The notes under the pieces were generated by a model. The model was not told the DNA's origin. It did no database searches and was given only the letters and a program-made list of their open reading frames with translations. 64,000 nt of DNA from Mytilus californianus (lineage: Eukaryota > Mollusca > Bivalvia > Mytilida > Mytilidae): assembly GCF_021869535.1 (NCBI RefSeq), contig NW_026262668.1, positions 63,704,058 through 63,768,057 of the forward strand. The letters are read 5' to 3'. Positions 25,424 through 33,289 of this stretch are shown here, in pieces. Both the position numbers and the translations under genes were made by a program. How positions within the stretch are numbered: the first letter of the stretch is position 1; every line of letters begins with the position of its first letter.

Positions 25424-28400
25424 TACGTAGGAGGGGTATCATTCCGAATTTCCGAGGGAAAAAGCTGAATACAGAAATCCCGAAAACATAAAACATTTTT
25501 CCCGAATCCCGAAAATTAATCATTGATTCCCGAGTCCCAATAAGTGTAAATCCCGAATTATCGCAAAACATAAAGACCCAACCCGACGTCCCAAAATGGT
25601 CTGTTCTAGAGTTCAATTTATTTAAATTTTCAGAAATTAAAATCAAACAAAAATATTTTACACAAATTCGTCTTCAGACACGTAAATTGATATACATGTA
25701 GGTTACTAGCTGGTCTGGATTTTGAAAGAAAATAGCCAATGAAATGCATAAAATATCTAATGTCATGGGTCACGCACGGACCGTCTTACTTTATAGGGAT
25801 GCTTATGCGGCACATCAGAGTTAAGATTAATGTTTAACCAGAAATTTACCCATTGTACACTTAGAATAAATTCACATGAATACATTGACCACTTATCTTA
25901 TGGACTTTGAAGCCCGTCAGACAGTTGACTTATATTCACAGAAGAGACCTTGATGAAATTTGAAATTTAAACAATTCTTAATTTTCACGGGAACGAAGAT
26001 TTTCAAGTACGTTGTAGTGATAAGTTCATCAATGAAGTAAATTTAAAAATAAGACGCCAAGGTCGAAACTAGCTCTAGCTCAAAATGAAGAAAATTCGAA
26101 CCGTCTTAAAGCAAGAAGGTCTCCTCGTGTACCCGAAGTTTTGTTTGTGGACATATGTTACTGGTGGATAAAGTCGCACTGACTTACAGCAATGTAGGGT
26201 CTACAGAGAAATGACGATTTGATGGTTCGAGGTATGTATCATTTGAATAAAAATATCATCAATGTAGAATTTTTGCTGTCATTTCAACTTGATTCAAACT
26301 CAATTATGCATATTTTATTGTTTTGTAATTAAAATTTTTTCGCTACACCCCCCCCCCCTTTTGGAAATTAATTATTCTTCTTTAAGAAATTTAGAATAAA
26401 AGAAAATATTTTAAAAACATGGCAAACTAATTGTAAAAAAAAACATATACATTGCAGTGTTCTGTTGTTATTTGGGGTGATAATATTCATGTCAAGGCAA
26501 TAGTAACTCGCAACACGTTCTATATCTCAACGATTTATTCCCGGGGTCGTCATATTTTAATAATTTGGAACAGCCCTGAAATAAAATAGATAATAAAATG
26601 TCCATCTACCGAGTGCAAACAACCTCCACCAAATTTGATAGAATATGCAAATTGATAGATACAATATTTGGTTCCTTCCCATATTCAAAACATTTCGCAT
26701 TATTTTAGAATTTTCTTTGTGTTAGAGATAAATTTAATGATACATTTTGTAAGAAAATAAAATTATATTTTTAGGGTGAAGAAGATATTGTTTTTCCTTT
26801 ATTGCACAAACCACCACTGGACTGGAGAGATTGACCTGTTAGTTACTGTTGGAAAAGAGTCAACGTTTATGATTCGACATGTCCAACACTTGCAAGAGTA
26901 ATTTCGGCAGTGTTTGTGAAAATAATTTTATCTTTTGTGAAAAATCATAATTCGCTGTTGTCCGATAATTCAACCTTACAGTGATTTACAGTTCAGTTGC
27001 TATTGCCAGCAAAATTATTGCACAGAGAGGAAGCATATCCTGTATTTCGGAACAGAAAAGGAGCTTAAAATATTTACTGAAAAAGTGAAAATTGTTAAAG
27101 CCCGTGAAAAAATTAATTTTATATGAAAATAGAAAATTGTGCACTCAGAATTGTGCATAGCAAATAGTGATGTTATCAGAACTGTTCAGTGTTTAAAGAC
27201 AAATTTCCTAATGGTCTGAAATCAGAAAGGGGCATTGGCGATAACTTGAAATACAATTTTAGATTTTGTATTTTCTTTAAGAGCAATTTTAATATATATT
27301 TTTGTGATATCAATAATAAATTTATGTAGAAAATACACAAATGAAAGAATTTGGCTAATGTAATAATTCTGTTTAACAAGTTGATTTGTATTTCAAATTG
27401 GTTACCATGAAAAAATAGTTTTGGAAAGGCGGAATCTTCAAAAGTCTACTTGATACTAAGAATACTGAACTGGAAATATATCATTATGAAGGTACACACC
27501 TCTTTATCATGCATAGGCAAATGAAAATATTCATCCTTATTCTGATTGATTGTTAACTTTCCTTGTTTTATTTGTCATTGTCGATATTTTATATTTGGTC
27601 TGCACGATTGCATTGCATAATTAAATAGCTGTTTCTTTTATCTGTTTTTTTTTATTTTTGTTCTCAAATGTTAATCTTAATTCCTTCAACATGTGACTTC
27701 ATCATTCTACCCGCCTCATTTTTTATGTGCCTGTCCCAAGTCAGGAGATTGTAATTTAGTGGTTGTCGTTCGTTGCTGTTTATCATATTTGTTATTCGTT
27801 TGTTGTTTCGTACATAATTCAGGCTTTTGTTTTCTCGTTTGGAATGCTTTACATTTTGTTATGTCTGGGCCTTTTATGGCTTGCTATGCGGTATGGGTTT
27901 TGCTTATTGGTGAAGGCCATACAATGATCTATAGTTGCTATAACATCTTTGTCATTTGGTCCCTGGTGGAAAGTTGTCTCATTGGCAATCATACCACATC
28001 TCCTTATTCTATATTGTACTTATACTAAATCACAAAATGATTGTTTAAAATTCCATAAGCTTTCTGAAAAGCTTTAAACTTTATACAGCAAAAAGTTAAA
28101 TAAAATGCGTATACCATGTGCAGCTAACTATTTGAAATCGAGTCCTTTCCCTCCAGGGATTGTAAAAAAAATGTCTTGCAATTGGATATTTATGTATTTC
28201 TCTCTTCCAAAATTTCTTTACAATCAAACAGTTTTTGCGAGAGAAAAAAACTTAATTCCTACATCCCAACATCTGTTTGACCGATGCGAGTCAAACATAA
28301 TTTTGTGCGTTATAAATTACACCACAGACTTTCTTTATGCAAAGATAAGTTTGACAGTACATAATTATTACCAATTCACCACGATAAAGAAGGTTTATAA

Positions 28401-29693
28401 TGTATAATGTCTTTCGGATTCAAATTAATTAAATTTGGCTAGGGTTGTAAAATTTTCCAAAAACCTGTAAAATTTGCAGTTTTTAACAAAGTATGCCTTT
28501 ATCAGCGACAGATAATAATTTAGATTGGGAAATAATATTTAAGAAAATGATAAAGACTGTTTAATAATCAGTTTCCAGTAGGATTTTGTAACTTTTAGAT
28601 ATTTACCTTGCAAGTTAAAATAAATACAGGGGAAATCACATTAATTTTTTGTTCATAAAAGACATCGTGAGTTTTTAGTAAAGTTTGACATTTAAGACTA
28701 GTGTGTGAAATGCATTGCCTCTTTTAGAAATGCATATTCACGCACGTAGCGAAAATGTATAAATTTCAATCGACAAAGAGAGGCACGTTTTTACTGACTT
28801 TAATGCAAAAGAGAACTTTCCCTTTATACACAATATTTTCAAGCAAGTACAATGTAATCTTACAATCATACGACTCCTGATCACTCCTCTGTTTTCATAT
28901 TTAAAAGAAATCAATGGATCTCGTAAAATGTACGACTCCAGAATATCTTTCACAGTTGATTAGTATTTAAAACATCGGTACTAAATATATCATGCTGGGA
29001 ATTTTCTTTCTTATGCACCGATTTTTTAATTTTTTTTTTGGAAGAGGGAAGCATTTTTTCTTAGATAAAATGTTTGATTAAATGTCTTGAAAAATGCATT
29101 GCTTGTTTTGAAATGGAATGGAAAAAGTAGTTTATTTCTACTGAAAATTATTTTCAATTTAATAAATTTATTTTCAAAATGTTTTCATTTAAGTTGTCCC
29201 GAGATGACATTCAAAAGACGGTTGTCAATCAATTTAAGAAGGCGGGGCAAACGGTCATTGGTATCCAATGAATGGTCTACTGTACAAAGTGTTGAAGAGC
29301 GGTGATGCTCAAACACATCGAATGACATTGTCATAAATGAATGATAATGTTGTTAAACAACAAAAGGGGCTACTATATGATTACGATTGTGTAATCCCAA
29401 TTCAAAATAAAGTTGAAATTGAGAAGTAGCTTTGCAACCACTGTCATGATGATGGGCGTATATTCTTCAAGTGAGAAGATAATCCATACGGTTCTAAATC
29501 TACATACACGACACATGTATTTAAAGTATTTTTTTCTTATAATAAAGTATTATTTAAAAAAAAAAACATTCATACAATGCACGCGAAATAATAATACTAC
29601 TTACTCTTCTGAAAGCGGTGGTCCCAGAGCGATATGTTCACGTGGTAGTGTAAGAACACCAGTTAAAAGCACTGTAAAAATTAGCAAGTGCAT
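10235..29693 (-). CDS. Secreted CAP (SCP/CRISP-like) protein with C-terminal ShKT domain, nine exons
   Basis: Exons in coding order: 29693-29605, 24439-24004, 20219-20143, 18696-18546, 15568-15441, 13544-13435, 12577-12542, 11086-10960, 10277-10235. They sum to 1197 nt, 398 codons plus TAA. Every intron is GT..AG, mostly GTAAGT donors, and all phases join without a break. Residues 1 to about 18 form a signal peptide. About 30-150 is a Lys/Glu/Asp-rich extension that I do not recognise. About 155-313 is the CAP domain: WDPDLADLAQ helix, C-x-F-x-H (His196), GQNL (Gln209), Glu231, GHYLQVV (His248), then Cys262, Cys267 and Cys289. Residues 348-387 hold six cysteines (348, 359, 368, 380, 384, 387) in ShKT spacing. 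CAP proteins are usually secreted; known roles include venom, sperm, defence and extracellular matrix. The role here is unknown. The first CAP-pocket Glu is Gln and the GHYTQVVW signature is altered, so the pocket may differ from typical members. Confidence 0.9.
10960..11086 (-). CDS. CAP-ShKT gene exon 8 (ShKT domain)
   Basis: This 127-nt exon codes for residues 343-384 and five of the six ShKT cysteines. The acceptor is TTTTTGCCAACAG and the donor GTAAGTCC, phase 2. ShKT domains occur in potassium-channel-blocking peptides, but also in many non-toxic secreted metalloproteases and CAP proteins, so no toxin role is implied. Confidence 0.88.
11840..11970 (+). mobile_element. 5'-truncated SINE tail
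   Basis: CCCAAGGTCAGCGGTTCTTC, GACTTCCTCCACCAATAAAA and CAGACCGC match the 3' part of the SINE at 3984-4431. It lies in intron 7 of the CAP gene. Confidence 0.6.
12033..12161. repeat. Inverted-repeat element
   Basis: Arms GGGCCCGTATGCATAAAGC..TTAAG and CTTAAGTAGCTTTATGCATA..GGGCCC of about 35 bp surround a 58-bp centre. MITE-like; in intron 7 of the CAP gene. Confidence 0.75.
12542..12577 (-). CDS. CAP-ShKT gene exon 7 (36-nt micro-exon)
   Basis: It codes for the linker between the CAP and ShKT domains, DCKLDGTDPDC. The acceptor is GATTATTTTAG and the donor GTAAGTATA. It is bounded by phase 1 introns on both sides, so skipping it would keep the reading frame and remove twelve residues with two cysteines (333 and 342). 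Confidence 0.85.
12960..13060 (+). repeat. Fragment of Penelope-like 3' tail
   Basis: GACTCATTGGTGGCCTTGAG, TCTTTGGTCGGGCAATTG and TTTGACACACTCCCC match the last 90 bp of the element copy at 37480-37575. Confidence 0.7.
13435..13544 (-). CDS. CAP-ShKT gene exon 6
   Basis: This 110-nt exon codes for residues 294-330. It holds the end of the CAP domain, RPYDYTDGKVCSEC, matching the family pattern PYxxGxxCSxC, and three further cysteines up to Cys330. The acceptor is TTTTGTTTAAG and the donor GTAAGTTG, phase 1. Confidence 0.88.
14160..14310 (+). repeat. Dispersed repeat with CGCCAGACGCGCGTTT
   Basis: TACCAGGATTAAAAATATAT, ACGCCAGACGCGCGTTTATT, CTCGTCAGTGACGCTCG and AAAGTACGAAGTTGAAGAGC. I recall this block as frequent in Mytilus loci; in intron 5 of the CAP gene. 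Confidence 0.5.
15441..15568 (-). CDS. CAP-ShKT gene exon 5
   Basis: This 128-nt exon codes for residues 252-293. It continues the CAP signature as VVNWRTIKVGCA, where most members have VVWxxTxxVGCA, and ends at WVCDYWP, where the second CRISP signature usually reads CNYxPxGN. The acceptor is AACTGTTACAG and the donor GTAAGTAC, phase 2. Confidence 0.9.
15950..18330 (+). mobile_element. Damaged Penelope-like retroelement copy in intron 4 of the CAP gene
   Basis: Coding remnants in plus-strand frames run from about 15950 to 17812: NVLHHKEV start, CDCSHLPYIYSP, GPKFREPQHINW, VVPADKASNN, YWIPKLHKIPYKQRYIAGSS, FDFSTLYTTIPH, GIPMGTNCAPLL (17230 onward) and FRYIDDV. These are the RT palm and finger motifs of Penelope-like elements or a closely related lineage. 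I see no GIY-YIG endonuclease. Stops and frameshifts near 16385, 16919, 17209, 17337 and after 17400 show it is dead. A T-rich 3' tail to about 18330 contains CCAAGTCAGGAATATGACAG. It lies antisense within the host intron. Confidence 0.75.
18546..18696 (-). CDS. CAP-ShKT gene exon 4
   Basis: This 151-nt exon codes for residues 201-251. It contains GVRVGQNLG (usually GENL), MNEKDDYNY (pocket Glu231) and GHYLQ (pocket His248). The acceptor is TTCTGTTTTAG and the donor GTAAGTTC, phase 0. The intron that follows contains a retroelement in the opposite orientation. Confidence 0.9.
19212..19486 (-). mobile_element. tRNA-derived SINE copy
   Basis: On the minus strand the head reads CCGCCTTGGTAGTATCGTGG with B box GGGTTCGATC (19431-19422). 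The body has GACATGTC and CTTGTGAACTAGCACG as in the copy at 3984. It lacks the (AATC)n end; in intron 3 of the CAP gene. Confidence 0.65.
20083..20117 (-). promoter_or_regulatory. Guanine-quadruplex motif just inside intron 3 of the CAP gene
   Basis: The plus strand has runs CCC, CCCC, CCC, CCCCC, CCCCC and CCCCC separated by one to three bases. The transcript therefore carries five or more G-runs, 25-60 nt past the exon 3 donor at 20142. G-runs next to donors are known intronic splicing enhancers; the role here is inferred. Confidence 0.6.
20143..20219 (-). CDS. CAP-ShKT gene exon 3
   Basis: This 77-nt exon codes for residues 176-200, starting DWDPDLADLAQGLADEC and ending at KHTNLE. It is the CAP 'WDxxLAxxAQ..C.F.H' helix and carries pocket His196. 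The acceptor is TTTATTTCAG and the donor GTAAGTGA, phase 2. A guanine-rich run on the transcript strand begins about 25 nt into the following intron. Confidence 0.9.
20691..20980 (-). repeat. Degenerate tail-repeat copy
   Basis: AGACAACTTTCCATC, GGCCTGATTTATGC, CTTTTGACAGGCAC and GGCGGGGTTTGATATG match the reverse complement of the family. In intron 2 of the CAP gene. Confidence 0.55.
21584..21654 (-). repeat. tRNA-like sequence (SINE head or tRNA pseudogene)
   Basis: On the minus strand it reads CCTGGTGTAGGGATATG, then GAGTTCGATTCCC (B-box-like), ending GGCACC. The acceptor stem does not pair, so I do not call a tRNA gene. Confidence 0.4.
21819..21932. repeat. Hairpin (foldback) element
   Basis: Arms GTAAAAAAGTTATCCCAC..GTGTGTCAGTGTAAGATC and their near complement, with a short GC-rich loop CTGCCCTCCAGCCATCGGGG. 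Confidence 0.8.
22105..22187 (-). repeat. tRNA-like sequence with clear A and B boxes
   Basis: On the minus strand GGTAGCCGAGAGGTTTCG (A box TAGCCGAGAGG) and GGGTTCGATTCTC (B box). Probably a SINE head; a tRNA fold was not established. Confidence 0.45.
22232..22672 (-). repeat. X-family dispersed repeat, copy c
   Basis: Reverse complement of the two copies at 58266 and 58765. Shared landmarks: AAATTGAGGTAAATTAT, GGCCTTCCAAATACCG, TTTGGCAATCGCCATGGC, AGACCCCTCTACCAAGAC, TATCCAACGCAATCATAG. Non-coding as far as I can see. Confidence 0.8.
22750..22842 (+). repeat. tRNA-like sequence
   Basis: TTGGTAGCCGCGAGGTTAAC (A-box-like) and GGTTCAGGTCCGAATCCC (B-box-like), 75 bp apart. Plus strand; probable SINE head or pseudogene. 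Confidence 0.35.
22965..23368 (+). repeat. 202-bp tandem duplication
   Basis: Two adjacent near-identical units starting CAAATAATTGAAAAG at 22965 and 23167. They differ at only a few positions, so the event is recent. In intron 2 of the CAP gene. Confidence 0.92.
23584..23676. repeat. Hairpin (foldback) element
   Basis: GATACAATGGATAAGTGTT and AACGCTTATTCATTGTATC pair; the loop is CATTCGCCCTCCGGGCTC. Confidence 0.75.
23700..23950 (+). repeat. Dispersed repeat (GGTGGGGTTCTTGTTGCTC family)
   Basis: TCTGCTTACCCTTTC, TTGGTGGGGTTCTTGTTGCT and GGTCAAGGTATTG; the same family as 9120-9340 and 42880-43150. Confidence 0.55.
24004..24439 (-). CDS. CAP-ShKT gene exon 2 (charged extension and start of CAP domain)
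   Basis: This 436-nt exon codes for residues 30-175. The acceptor is TTGTTTTACAG and the donor TG|GTAAGT. Most of it is a hydrophilic Lys/Glu/Asp/Asn-rich segment. The last 25 or so residues (IHRAFRKNE, then GNMWSL) match the first helix of CAP domains, with HRAFR in place of the usual HNxxR. It ends in phase 0. Confidence 0.88.
24540..25355. other. Intron 1 of the CAP gene, no feature seen
   Basis: AT-rich intron sequence with no repeat I recognise. Confidence 0.5.
25359..25418 (+). repeat. (GA)n microsatellite
   Basis: About 30 uninterrupted GA units in intron 1 of the CAP gene. Confidence 0.95.
25440..25600 (+). repeat. TCCCGAA short-motif cluster
   Basis: Ten or so CCCGA, TCCGA or CCGAAT motifs in 160 bp with irregular spacing (AATCCCGAAAACAT, TTCCCGAATCCCGAAAATTA and similar). 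Confidence 0.6.
25650..27680. other. Intron 1 of the CAP gene, no feature seen
   Basis: Unique-looking AT-rich sequence with a poly-C run at 26346 and only chance ORFs. Confidence 0.5.
27685..28012 (+). repeat. Tail-repeat copy
   Basis: GTGCCTGTCCCAAGTCAGGA, TTTAGTGGTTGTCGTTCG, TTTTATGGCTTGCTATGCGG, TTGTCTCATTGGCAATCATA. In intron 1 of the CAP gene. Confidence 0.8.
28020..29600. other. Intron 1 of the CAP gene, no feature seen
   Basis: No repeat or coding signal that I can support. Confidence 0.5.
29605..29693 (-). CDS. CAP-ShKT gene exon 1 (signal peptide)
   Basis: Codes for residues 1-29 plus two bases. The start MHLLIFTVLLTGVLTLPRE is a clear signal peptide. An in-frame ATG ten codons upstream (29723) would lengthen it, but the TATA box at 29740-29733 puts transcription start near 29710, downstream of that ATG, so I chose 29693. 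The donor GTAAGTAG begins at 29604, phase 2. Confidence 0.85.
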
Positions 29694-29732
29694 TGTTAAA
29701 ATTATGATACTTGCAAGTCGCATGCATTCGTG

Positions 29733-29740
29733 TATTTATA
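29733..29740 (-). promoter_or_regulatory. TATA box of the CAP-ShKT gene
   Basis: TATAAATA on the minus strand, 40 nt upstream of the chosen ATG at 29693. The usual 25-31 nt spacing places transcription start near 29710, giving a short 5' leader and excluding the upstream in-frame ATG at 29723. Confidence 0.55.
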
Positions 29741-29749
29741 CCAAATATG

Positions 29750-30890
29750 CTATGCTGGGTGTGACACTTTTGCAAATTAAAATTAAAAAAAAAGGTAATT
29801 TTTAATATGTACAATACGTAAAATTTCAAACCTGCATCTAATATTTAATTTAATCAAGTTAATCAGTGTAATCCAAAATTAATGAAACCGCGAACAAAAT
29901 TTCAGATTTTCTCACATATTTTATTTGCATAACGATACGTCTTATGACCTTTCTATAAAAGCAAGGAACATTTGTTTTGTATCACATTGTTTCGGAAGAT
30001 CCGCCTTTAAAATGCAGGATAAGTGCGATTTTTCCACGTAAGAATCGTTTCACATTGAAACTACACCTGTAATATATAGATTTAAAGACAAATAAACGTA
30101 CAACATGAGAAAACACATCTTTTGGAAAAATCAATAGAACTTGAACTAAGGATGACAGAGATACAGATAATTATGTGATGTCATAATCGAATATGAGGAC
30201 CAGATGGGTTAGGGAACTCAATTAAAAAATGAGATGACTTCAAACTTCCAGACCATTCTGCCTGTTTAATTAAGTATCTATATATCAGATGATGTGATAT
30301 CCAAGAACCTTAGTAATCTTTTACAGTATTTCCTTTTACACAGGGTTGGGGGTAATAAGTAATCTTCGGGACGTAGAATTTTTACATTTGTTATTAAAAA
30401 TATGAACATGTAAATTCGAAAGTTTTATATCGACCATAATGACTCATCACTTGTATCGTAACTTAACCGTACCTCACTAAGAGATAACCAAGATATGAAC
30501 CAAAGGGTGTGGTCCTAACATGTACAGCAAGTAAATATTACCAGACATTTTCACTGGTCAAAGTTAACCTGCGACTAGCGTTTACTATGATGTATGGGAT
30601 CCTTCATTTTCAGCTCAACGGAAAAGAATGATTGAAATGTCAGACAACTTTGAATTACTAGTATATATAGGAAAGTCATCATCTATATTTTGGAACGTTA
30701 AGTTTAAGAATAAAGTCATTTTCTTTTTGTTTCTTCTTGAGAAGTACAGAATACTGGCGCATACAAAAGAACATTTTAAATCGATTGTCCTAAATAATTT
30801 ACCCACTGCTGAGACATATAATAACGAGTGTGGTCTATATTTTGAAATCAGTAATTTTGTTTCGTTTTTGTAGAGGATTGTAGCAATTGC
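29750..30890. other. Upstream of the CAP gene, no feature seen
   Basis: AT-rich; ORFs of 60-80 codons on both strands at 30615-30873 overlap each other and look like chance. Confidence 0.5.
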
Positions 30891-30899
30891 TGTTTTTCA

Positions 30900-31086
30900 A
30901 AGAATAAATTTCTGCTGTATCGAACGGGAAATTAAGTAATAATGACAAGGGTTCATTTAAAGCATCATAGTTTTTTAACATCTGACGTCTTTTCAATGCA
31001 TAAAAATCTGCTTTATCGAACGGCAAATTAAATAATAATGACAAGGATACATTTAAAACATCACAGTTTTTTTAACATCTGACGAC
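30900..31086 (+). repeat. Tandem duplication of about 97 bp
   Basis: Two units with TCTGCTGTATCGAACGGG / TCTGCTTTATCGAACGGC, AATAATGACAAGG and TTTAACATCTGACG. Confidence 0.85.
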
Positions 31087-31089
31087 TTA

Positions 31090-32235
31090 CTCAGTCTATA
31101 CCAGTCCTGAAGCTTTCGCCAGTTTAAAAAGTATATAATAGAAACATACGACAAAATCTTCAATTTCAACTGCAAATTAAACATTCTTGTTGTTGTAAAT
31201 TAACCCGCGATGAAAATTCAAAAACAGGAGACACCAATTAAGGAGTTGTCATACGGAAGCCGGTAAGGGTCACATTGAAAAAAAAATGTTGTAATAACGA
31301 TTTCCGTACAATCAAAAATGAATCTCATTATTGCGCGTTGATTATTTGCACATGCTGTTCAACCTTAAAGCTGCTATACAAGATGTTTAACATGTGATAA
31401 GTTTTAGTGCTTTTAATCAATACAAATGATATATATTTTAGCTTATTATAAAGAAATGAAAGGCCAAACAGCCGTATGTTTCCAACCGTAAAGCATTTTA
31501 TATATATTTCACCTCCCCCATCAACTTATAAAAATTTCATTAATTTGCGATTATGGTCGACCACCCGGAATGTCAAATAATTTAAAATTTCAAAATTTTA
31601 ATATATCACTAGATTTTATAAACTTTATTTAGATAGATAATATTATATATGTTTATTACATGTTAAAAAGACCTTCCCACGTGTTCTTGCTCATGATTAT
31701 ACTACAAGTCTATCGTTAATCTCGAAGAAGGTCCTATCTGATTCGATTGGTGATTGATGTTTGCTTAAATTCCAGTGGCAAATTTTTCACGCATGTTCAG
31801 GACGATATAATTCGAATGTATTCACATAGGTAGAGTGATTATTAGTAAAAAATAATTATCTAATTAAACATTTGTATCGTTTAGATTAATAAAGTAATTT
31901 TTATGTCAAACATTAAAATCTAAACTTCAATATATTTAGCTTGTATATAATACACCATGCTGTATTCTTTTCCTTTGTGGTTTTAGAAAATAGTTTCCTT
32001 TCGAGACCCAACTAGTGATATTTTTTTTTATTTAAAAAAAAAAAAAATACGTTAAAACTTTCCAGTCGGAATTGAAATTTACAAGATGAACAACACTAAT
32101 GATAGCATGCTATAAGTACAACTGAGGAAATGCGACGAAAGTTTTACACATGGCCATTATGTGGAAGAATATACAAGTTTTCGATAAATTAGAAGTTGAT
32201 GAGCGATGAATGTGAAAGCACACCATACGGAATAA
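31090..32235. other. Unannotated stretch
   Basis: No feature seen. Confidence 0.5.
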
Positions 32236-32244
32236 TATCAGATT

Positions 32245-32373
32245 ATTACATGGCATTTTTCATATCAGATGTATTATCAGCCCAAGGTTCAATATCAGCC
32301 AAAGAGCCGAAGGCTCGAGGGCTGATATTAACCGAGTGCTGATAATACATCTGATATGAAAAATGACATGTTA
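32245..32373. repeat. Hairpin (foldback) element
   Basis: Arms CATATCAGATGTATTATCAG and CTGATAATACATCTGATATG with an inner pair GGGCTGATATTAA / TTCAATATCAGCC. The loop is GAGCCGAAGGCTCGAG. Confidence 0.88.
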
Positions 32374-32379
32374 TGATCT

Positions 32380-33285
32380 TTTTATCATATGCTTCCACAA
32401 TAGAGAAAAATAACAGTTTTATATCTTGATCCTTTTAAGTGTTTCTCAAGTAGAAGTTCAAAAAGTGAAAAGTTTACAGATGTCGGACGCCAAATGTAAT
32501 ACATCCGATATGTAATCTTTCTATCATATGCCTCAACAGAGGAGAAAAACAACAGTATGATATATTTCTATATTGACGATATTCAACAAAAAATTCAACA
32601 AAACATAATGAACACTGTTTGTAAAGGTCAACATTTGTAAAGTAACTTTCTAAATTATGCTGGAAACTTTGAAAAATGCATTTATTGTATCATTTGTTCT
32701 TTTGCACTTTACATAATATATTTTTCCTAATAACTGTTTTTTACCTTACTTTGTTATGTTTTTCACCGAAAACGTATCATTGAGGTGTATTTTCTGGAAT
32801 TTGCTGAGTAACGTAGGAATGCCATGCGATAACGTTACGGTAAGGCATGTGATAATAGCCGGACGCATGTGATTAATTTTTCATACCAGCCCGCTAAACA
32901 CCATTTCGGAAAATATGGAATTCACGTAAATTTCATGCTATTATCATACAGTAAAAATTATAAGTTATTTACTCTATTAAAGTATTTGATGAAAAGTCAT
33001 CCTCACAAGAAGCTTGAAATAAAATTTCATAAAGCTTTGACCATTTGATTTTCATGCATGACCATTATGTGTAAGAAATGTACAGCCTGACAGCAAATCC
33101 CTGATTTGTCCGTTAAAACCCCGGATTTATTATTCGAGAATCAAGTGGAGATAATTTCTGAGAGAGCCGTCAACAGATGTCGCTGTGCAGAAAAATATTT
33201 CCCCGCGGAAGACGACCCTGTAGGAAATCGTGAATTTATGAAATTTTAAGAAACCAAACGTATCATGAGCGGTATACATGATATA
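32380..33285. other. Unannotated stretch
   Basis: No coding signal seen. The phrase TTTTATCATATGC recurs near 32385 and 32520, hinting at a degraded duplicate of the hairpin flank. Confidence 0.4.
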
Positions 33286-33289
33286 AAAT

